Shown here one piece after another: positions 59,158 to 64,000 of a stretch of DNA of 64,000 bases; within the stretch, counting starts at the first letter, position 1; every line of letters starts with the position of its first letter. The DNA is from Flavobacteriales bacterium. GTDB lineage: Bacteria; Bacteroidota; Bacteroidia; Flavobacteriales_D; Crocinitomicaceae. A model generated the notes under the pieces. That model made no database searches, had not been told where the DNA came from, and saw only the letters and a list, made by a program, of their open reading frames with translations. A program made the translations under genes and the position numbers. The stretch covers positions 1 through 64,000 of the forward strand of contig CANFRV010000005.1 of NCBI GenBank assembly GCA_947449575.1. The letters run 5' to 3'.

Positions 59158-61674
59158 ATGACTGCAAATAAATACAATATTGAAGGGTTAAGTAACGCGC
59201 AAGTTCTTGCTTCACGAATAAAATACGGCAAGAATCAATTAGATTATAAGAAAGAAAATGGATTTCTAAATGCGCTCTTTAGAATTATTAAAGATCCAAT
59301 GGTGATTTTATTAATAATCGCATCGACCATCTATTTTATCAATGGAAAAACTGGCGATGGAATTTTCTTATCCTGCGCCATTATTTTTCAAACCTCCATT
59401 TCTTTATTTCAATATTCTAGAAGTAAAAATGCGTTAGAAAAGTTACAAGATTTTTCACAACCTACTTGTAAAGTTATCCGTAGTAATAAAATTGTAGAAA
59501 TTAGAAGCGAAAATATTGTTGTCGGTGATCGATTAATTGTGGAAGAAGGATTTTTAATCTCAGCGGATGGAACGATTATTCTTTCCAATGATTTTTCAGT
59601 TAATGAATCTATTTTAACAGGAGAATCATTGTCTATTTTTAAAGATAAATCAATAGAAAATAATTGTATTTATAGCGGAACAGTTACCGCCAGTGGATTA
59701 GCCATTGCGATTGTCACTGCAATTGGTAATTCCACGAAACTTGGAAAAATTGGCAGTAGTTTAGAACGTATAAAGGAAGAAAAAACACCCTTGGAACTTC
59801 AAATAGAAAATTTTGTAAAAAAAATGGTCTTGGTAGGAGCAATTGCATTTATTTCAGTTTGGATAACAAATTATTGGCATTCTCAGCTTTTCATAAATAG
59901 TTTATTAAAATCGCTCTCTCTCGCAATGAGTATTTTACCGGAGGAAATTCCAGTTGCTTTTACAACATTTATGGCCATTGGATCCTGGAGATTAATGAAA
60001 ATGGGCATCATCGTAAAACAAATGAAAACAGTTGAAACACTCGGTAGCGCCACTGTGATTTGCACCGACAAAACAGGTACGATTACAGAAAATAAAATGA
60101 GTTTGGCACAACTATTTGAATTACAAACGAACACCCTTTTTAAACCAGGGATGGATTTAAATTCTGAACAAAAAGAACTAGTGAAATTGGCGATGTTCGC
60201 CAGTGAGCCTGTTCCTTTTGACCCAATGGAGGTGGAGTTGCACAACTATTACGAGAAGGTTTTCACCCAAGACGAAAGAAAAAAATTTGAAATGATTCAT
60301 GAATATTCTCTTTCGGGGAAACCACCTATGATGACACATGTATTTGAACATCCATCGGGCACTAGAATAATTGCCGCAAAGGGCGCCGTTGAAGCATTGA
60401 TAAACGTATCTAATTTATGTTCTTCCGATCGAGATAGAATTATCAAAGCAAATAATACACTCAGTACACAAGGATATAGGGTTTTAGGCGTTGGAGAAAC
60501 ACAATTTGAAGGAGATAATTTTCCGAAAACACAACATGAATTTCCGTTCAAATTTGTAGGATTGGTTGCTTTTTATGACCCGCCAAAAAAGAACATTCAA
60601 AAAGTGTTAGAGTATTACTATACAGCAGGAATATCTGTAAAAATAATCACCGGAGATAATGCTTTAACAACCAAGTCCATTGCTCAACAAATTGGATTTA
60701 AAGGATTTGAAAAAAGTATCACAGGCGAAGAATTGATGCTTTTAGAAGAAAAAGAATTAAGAGAATGTGTCATGAATACAAATATTTTCTCTCGGATGTT
60801 TCCAGAAGCAAAATTGAAAATAATAAATGCGTTAAAAGCTGAAAATCAAATTGTGGCAATGACAGGAGATGGAGTGAACGATGGACCAGCTTTGAAAGCT
60901 GCACATATAGGAATTGCGATGGGAGAAAAAGGTACAGAAATAGCCAAACAAGCCGCTTCCTTGGTTTTACTTAAAGACGATTTATCCAAAATAGTGGAGG
61001 CTATAGCAATGGGGAGAAAAATCTATGCAAATCTAAAAAAAGCGATACAATACATTATTTCTATTCACATCCCTATTATTCTAACCGTATTTATTCCTTT
61101 GGCATTGGGGTGGAAATATCCCAATATATTTTCGCCCTTACACATCATTTTTCTTGAAATTATAATGGGTCCAACCTGCTCCATAATATATGAAAATGAG
61201 CCGATGGAACCCAACACCATGTTTCAAAAACCAAGAAAATTCACTACCACTTTCTTCCATAGGAAAGAACTTTCAATTAGCATAATTCAAGGGTTTGTAA
61301 TCACAGCAGGTACGTTATTTATTTATCAATATGCTTGTAAAGAAGGATATAACGAAGCGCTAACTAGAACAATGACTTTCACCGTTTTAATTGTAGCAAA
61401 TATTTTCTTAACGCTTATAAATCGTTCTTTTTACTTTTCTGTTTTGAAAACGTTGCGGTATAAAAACAACATGGTTTTTCTAATTATTATTATCACTATG
61501 AGCATAGTCGGAATCTTACTTTTTGTAAAACCTTTTACCGATTTTTTTGATTTTCAAAGATTGAGCATGGCTCAATTAATCATTTCTTGCACCGTTGGAT
61601 TCATCTCTGTGATTTGGTTTGAGATGGTAAAATTTATTAAAAGAAAGAAAGTAAAAATAGCTGTTTTACGCTAG
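59158..61674 (+). CDS. P-type cation-transporting ATPase
   Basis: 838 residues, P2-type layout with about ten membrane helices. Motifs: LTGES (actuator), phosphorylated Asp in CTDKTGTIT, KGAVEAL (nucleotide binding), TGDGVNDGPALKAAHIGIAMG (hinge). The fourth membrane helix reads LPEEIPVAF, unlike the PEGLP of Ca2+ pumps, so the ion is uncertain (Ca2+, Mn2+ or another cation). N- and C-terminal regions carry no heavy-metal domain. It may be cotranscribed with the SDR gene (90-base gap). Confidence 0.88.
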   Translation: MTANKYNIEGLSNAQVLASRIKYGKNQLDYKKENGFLNALFRIIKDPMVILLIIASTIYFINGKTGDGIFLSCAIIFQTSISLFQYSRSKNALEKLQDFSQPTCKVIRSNKIVEIRSENIVVGDRLIVEEGFLISADGTIILSNDFSVNESILTGESLSIFKDKSIENNCIYSGTVTASGLAIAIVTAIGNSTKLGKIGSSLERIKEEKTPLELQIENFVKKMVLVGAIAFISVWITNYWHSQLFINSLLKSLSLAMSILPEEIPVAFTTFMAIGSWRLMKMGIIVKQMKTVETLGSATVICTDKTGTITENKMSLAQLFELQTNTLFKPGMDLNSEQKELVKLAMFASEPVPFDPMEVELHNYYEKVFTQDERKKFEMIHEYSLSGKPPMMTHVFEHPSGTRIIAAKGAVEALINVSNLCSSDRDRIIKANNTLSTQGYRVLGVGETQFEGDNFPKTQHEFPFKFVGLVAFYDPPKKNIQKVLEYYYTAGISVKIITGDNALTTKSIAQQIGFKGFEKSITGEELMLLEEKELRECVMNTNIFSRMFPEAKLKIINALKAENQIVAMTGDGVNDGPALKAAHIGIAMGEKGTEIAKQAASLVLLKDDLSKIVEAIAMGRKIYANLKKAIQYIISIHIPIILTVFIPLALGWKYPNIFSPLHIIFLEIIMGPTCSIIYENEPMEPNTMFQKPRKFTTTFFHRKELSISIIQGFVITAGTLFIYQYACKEGYNEALTRTMTFTVLIVANIFLTLINRSFYFSVLKTLRYKNNMVFLIIIITMSIVGILLFVKPFTDFFDFQRLSMAQLIISCTVGFISVIWFEMVKFIKRKKVKIAVLR

Positions 61675-61822
61675 TTCTCTAAAAAATGTAATAAGTTAAT
61701 CGATCAGAATAACAATGAAAAACGCCTGAAAAACTAGTTTCAATTTCAATGAATTTTCTTCACTGATAAAATATTTTTTTCAAGTTTTATCTTTATTCCT
61801 TACTTTTAAGAAAAATTAAACC

Positions 61823-62764
61823 ATGAGCAAATACGCAATCGCAATACACGGTGGAGCTGGAACAATCTTAAAAAGCACCATGACGCCAGAAAAAGAAATC
61901 GCTTACACCGAAGCTTTAAGAGATGCAATTAATGCAGGCGAAAAAATCTTAATGGAAGGTGGCACCTCTTTGGTCGCGGTTGAATATGCGATTCGTTCAC
62001 TAGAAGATAACCCACTTTTTAATGCAGGAAAAGGAGCCGTTTTTACTAATAAGGGTGAAAATGAAATGGATGCGAGCATCATGAATGGGAAGGATTTAAT
62101 GGCTGGTTCTGTCGCAGGGATTACACATATTAAAAACCCAATTAGTCTTGCTAAAGCAGTAATGGAACAATCTGAGCACGTTTTCTTAACAGGAACAGGT
62201 GCCCTAGAATTTGCGGAAAAAGTAGGAGCAGAAAAAGCAGATGACGATTATTTCTTCGTTCAAATGCGCTACGATCAATTGCAACAAGCGAAGGAAAGTG
62301 ATGGTATTTTTTTAGACCATACAGAAGATAAATTTGAAAACGGAGAAAAGAAGTTCGGTACCGTAGGTTGCGTTGCCCTAGACATTCATGGAGATATTGC
62401 AGCAGGAACTAGCACAGGAGGAATGACAAACAAAAAATTTGGCAGAGTAGGTGATAGTTCAGTCATTGGAGCAGGAACGTATGCCAATAATTCAACGTGC
62501 GCAATTAGTTGCACTGGTCACGGTGAATTTTTTATTCGTTCAGTGGTTGCCTATGACATTTCTTGTTTAATGGAATACAAAGGTTTATCTTTGAAACAAG
62601 CCTGCGACATTGTCGTAATGGAAAAACTGGTAAAAATTGGAGGAGAAGGAGGATTGATCGCAATCGACAAAGAAGGAAATATTGAGCTACCTTTTAATTC
62701 CGAAGGAATGTATCGCGCAAAGAAATCTTCCGACAGTGAAATTTTTATAGGGATTTACAAATAA
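61823..62764 (+). CDS. iaaA: Isoaspartyl peptidase/L-asparaginase (plant type)
   Basis: Ntn-hydrolase that self-cleaves before a Thr. 313 residues with AIHGGAGTI, NPLFNAGKGAVFT, the cleavage/nucleophile Thr180 in KKFGTVGCVALD (Thr179 in E. coli IaaA), GTSTGGMTNK and GAGTYANN. It hydrolyses isoaspartyl dipeptides. Its partner across the intergenic region is a cyanophycinase, whose product (beta-Asp-Arg) is a known substrate for this family. Confidence 0.92.
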   Translation: MSKYAIAIHGGAGTILKSTMTPEKEIAYTEALRDAINAGEKILMEGGTSLVAVEYAIRSLEDNPLFNAGKGAVFTNKGENEMDASIMNGKDLMAGSVAGITHIKNPISLAKAVMEQSEHVFLTGTGALEFAEKVGAEKADDDYFFVQMRYDQLQQAKESDGIFLDHTEDKFENGEKKFGTVGCVALDIHGDIAAGTSTGGMTNKKFGRVGDSSVIGAGTYANNSTCAISCTGHGEFFIRSVVAYDISCLMEYKGLSLKQACDIVVMEKLVKIGGEGGLIAIDKEGNIELPFNSEGMYRAKKSSDSEIFIGIYK

Positions 62765-63260
62765 TTTCAACTGGTATTATTTGGATCGACAACACAAGTT
62801 GGGGGGGACTGATATATCCTATCAAAAAAATGAGTCACTAATTAAATTCGAAGTGATTTTGAAAATGGTCTTTCCACAGAAGTAGTTGTAAATTTTCCGT
62901 AATCGCGTTTCGCTTTTTCGCGAAATATAGCGTGAAGGAAAGTATTTACATATGGTTTTACGAAATGGAATGCAGTAAAAAATTCCTTGGAAAGATCCTT
63001 GATTTTTGCTTACCTCCGGCACTACCGATCCTTTCACTACCGTTCGGTCTTCACAAATAGTATTTGTTCTTCTTCGAAAATTGCATTTTCTCTTCATCAA
63101 GGAAAAGTGAGAAAGTAATAGCAGAAGTTGATTTGAGAGTTAGTTGAGTATAGTATCTTTGAAAGATAGAATTTATTAACCAAAAAATAAGATTTGATAG
63201 TATTATTTTGCCTGTCGATGATCTATCTTTCAAGTATCGACAGACAAAATAAAGTATCTA
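62765..63260. other. Intergenic region between convergent iaaA and cyanophycinase genes
   Basis: Contains a TTTCGC/GCGAAA hairpin (62908-62925) and the long inverted repeat at 63205-63250. Two open frames on the minus strand here are short, overlap each other's frames and look non-coding. No gene is supported. Confidence 0.5.
63205..63250 (-). terminator. Long hairpin at the end of the cyanophycinase gene
   Basis: ATTTTG-C-CTGTCGAT pairs with ATCGACAG-A-CAAAAT (one mismatch, 14 pairs) around a 16-base loop, with further A/T pairing outside. Lies 10 bases beyond the cyanophycinase stop. Confidence 0.6.
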
Positions 63261-64000
63261 TTAAACAGCTAAATCTGTTCGTTTTTTAATCGTCATCTTT
63301 TTAGTCAACAAATCAAAATGATCTCCTAATGCCATGACGTGAACAGTTAAATTATCGATGGAAACAGGTTCTCCCATCGCTACATCCGTTAAACTTGTAT
63401 CGCGCATGTGAGTTGCATCCACCAGCATGACCAATCCAGAACCAATGGCTTCCATATTAGTTCCTTCAGTAATTAATAACCCCGTATCTTCCCCCAAACC
63501 AATTCCTACATTAATTGGATTACTGGCACAAGCATATAACAAACGACCGATTCTTCCTCTTTGCACAAAATGGGTATCGATCACAACATTATTTATAAAG
63601 CCTAATCCACCTGTAATTTTTACTTCCCCTTTTAATAAAGCTTCATGCGAACTTCCTTGATAAATCATATTGTTTGAACTTGCCGCTGCTCCTGCTGAAG
63701 TTCCGGAAATGATAAAATCTTCGTTGCTGTATTTTTCCAATAACAAATGATGAAAAGCGGTCCCCCCAAAAATAGAAGTTAATCTCAGCTGATCTCCACC
63801 CGTAAAAACAACTACATCTGCTTTTCTAAGACGTTCTACACATTCTTCAGAATTTGCCTCTTCACGTGTTTTAATATTTAGAACATCCACATTAAAGACA
63901 TCTAATTGAGCAAAAGCTTTTATATATTCTTGTCCAACTTCTTCTGGAATCATGGAAGCAGTGGTAATAATTTCAATCTGTGACAAATTGCTTTTTGCGG
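63261..64000 (-). CDS. cphB: Cyanophycinase (S51), 5' end off window
   Basis: Cuts cyanophycin (multi-L-arginyl-poly-L-aspartate) into beta-Asp-Arg dipeptides. The open frame continues to the right edge (AKSNLSQIEIITTAS), so the true N-terminus, about 25-40 residues more, is outside; the TTG at 63986 is not the start. Visible are VVFTGGDQLRL, the nucleophile Ser in ISGTSAGAAA, DTHFVQRGRIGRL (His) and GLGEDTGLLI, all typical of S51 cyanophycinases. The gene is convergent with iaaA. Cyanophycin synthetase (cphA) would be expected just beyond the right edge. Confidence 0.88.
   Translation of the reverse strand, partial: AKSNLSQIEIITTASMIPEEVGQEYIKAFAQLDVFNVDVLNIKTREEANSEECVERLRKADVVVFTGGDQLRLTSIFGGTAFHHLLLEKYSNEDFIISGTSAGAAASSNNMIYQGSSHEALLKGEVKITGGLGFINNVVIDTHFVQRGRIGRLLYACASNPINVGIGLGEDTGLLITEGTNMEAIGSGLVMLVDATHMRDTSLTDVAMGEPVSIDNLTVHVMALGDHFDLLTKKMTIKKRTDLAV

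Noticed and set aside
62822-63233. Two minus-strand frames (92 and 60 codons) between iaaA and the cyanophycinase gene
   Set aside because: They overlap in different frames, are rich in unusual residues and contain hairpin DNA; no family resemblance.

Overview
The window looks like a chromosomal segment of an AT-rich member of the Bacteroidota, most probably Flavobacteriales (a Fluviicola/Crocinitomicaceae-like organism is my guess; no rRNA is present to settle it). Evidence: several secreted proteins end in type IX secretion (T9SS) sorting domains; many genes are preceded by the Bacteroidota-type -7 box TAnnTTTG, once with a perfect TTG-N19 partner; Shine-Dalgarno sites are rare; and the gene neighbourhoods (mreBCD-mrdA-rodA, glmS-DUF4270-short glycogen synthase-panC/panD, a serB-serA fusion) are typical of that phylum. 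I found no tRNA, rRNA, CRISPR array, insertion sequence or phage gene.

Layout. 0-3.7 kb: 5' part of a giant surface protein with Ig-like modules and a near-identical 660-bp tandem repeat; it runs off the left edge. 3.9-9.3 kb: a membrane protein joining a kelch-like exterior to a DNA-binding-like interior, a decayed intergenic region with hairpins and a coding remnant, a YncE-like beta-propeller lipoprotein, and an L,D-transpeptidase. 9.3-16 kb: queD, a front-end fatty acid desaturase, the homogentisate branch of tyrosine catabolism (hmgA-hpd) with a perfect TGTGA-N6-TCACA operator, an FNR-like regulator gene just upstream, then a U32 protein overlapping a ferredoxin. 16-23 kb: a T9SS protein, a SerB-SerA fusion, a divergent Lrp regulator, two acyltransferases and an unpaired CoA-transferase A subunit. 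23.9-33.9 kb: the cell-elongation block (PBP1A, RodA, PBP2, MreD, MreC, MreB, on the minus strand) and purH. 34-44 kb: orphan response regulator, dCMP deaminase, C-terminal processing protease, glmS, DUF4270 lipoprotein, a glycogen-synthase N-domain-only protein, panC, panD, a flippase-like membrane protein and a heptose-phosphate adenylyltransferase.

44-54.7 kb is the most accessory part. It holds a T9SS Ig-like protein, methionine-salvage mtnA/mtnC, then small exported or membrane proteins of mostly unknown role: a lipoprotein fused to a Pmp3-like membrane domain, a DUF2752 protein, two lipoproteins, a SKYDA-repeat protein of the 7(1) septoil-knot type, a secreted ankyrin protein and an acidic secreted protein. 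It ends with an MbnP/MbnH-type pair (copper-binding-type protein plus di-haem enzyme). 54.7-64 kb: rplY-prs, an acidic unknown protein, a DUF2231 membrane protein, a ppsA fragment, an SDR dehydrogenase, a P-type ATPase, and an isoaspartyl peptidase facing a cyanophycinase (cut by the right edge), which together suggest cyanophycin breakdown.

The observations I would follow first are the septoil-knot protein, the operator and FNR-like regulator of tyrosine catabolism, the MbnP/MbnH pair, the membrane kelch/HTH protein and the catalytically incomplete glycogen-synthase-like protein. All family names come from reading the sequence; no database search was run.
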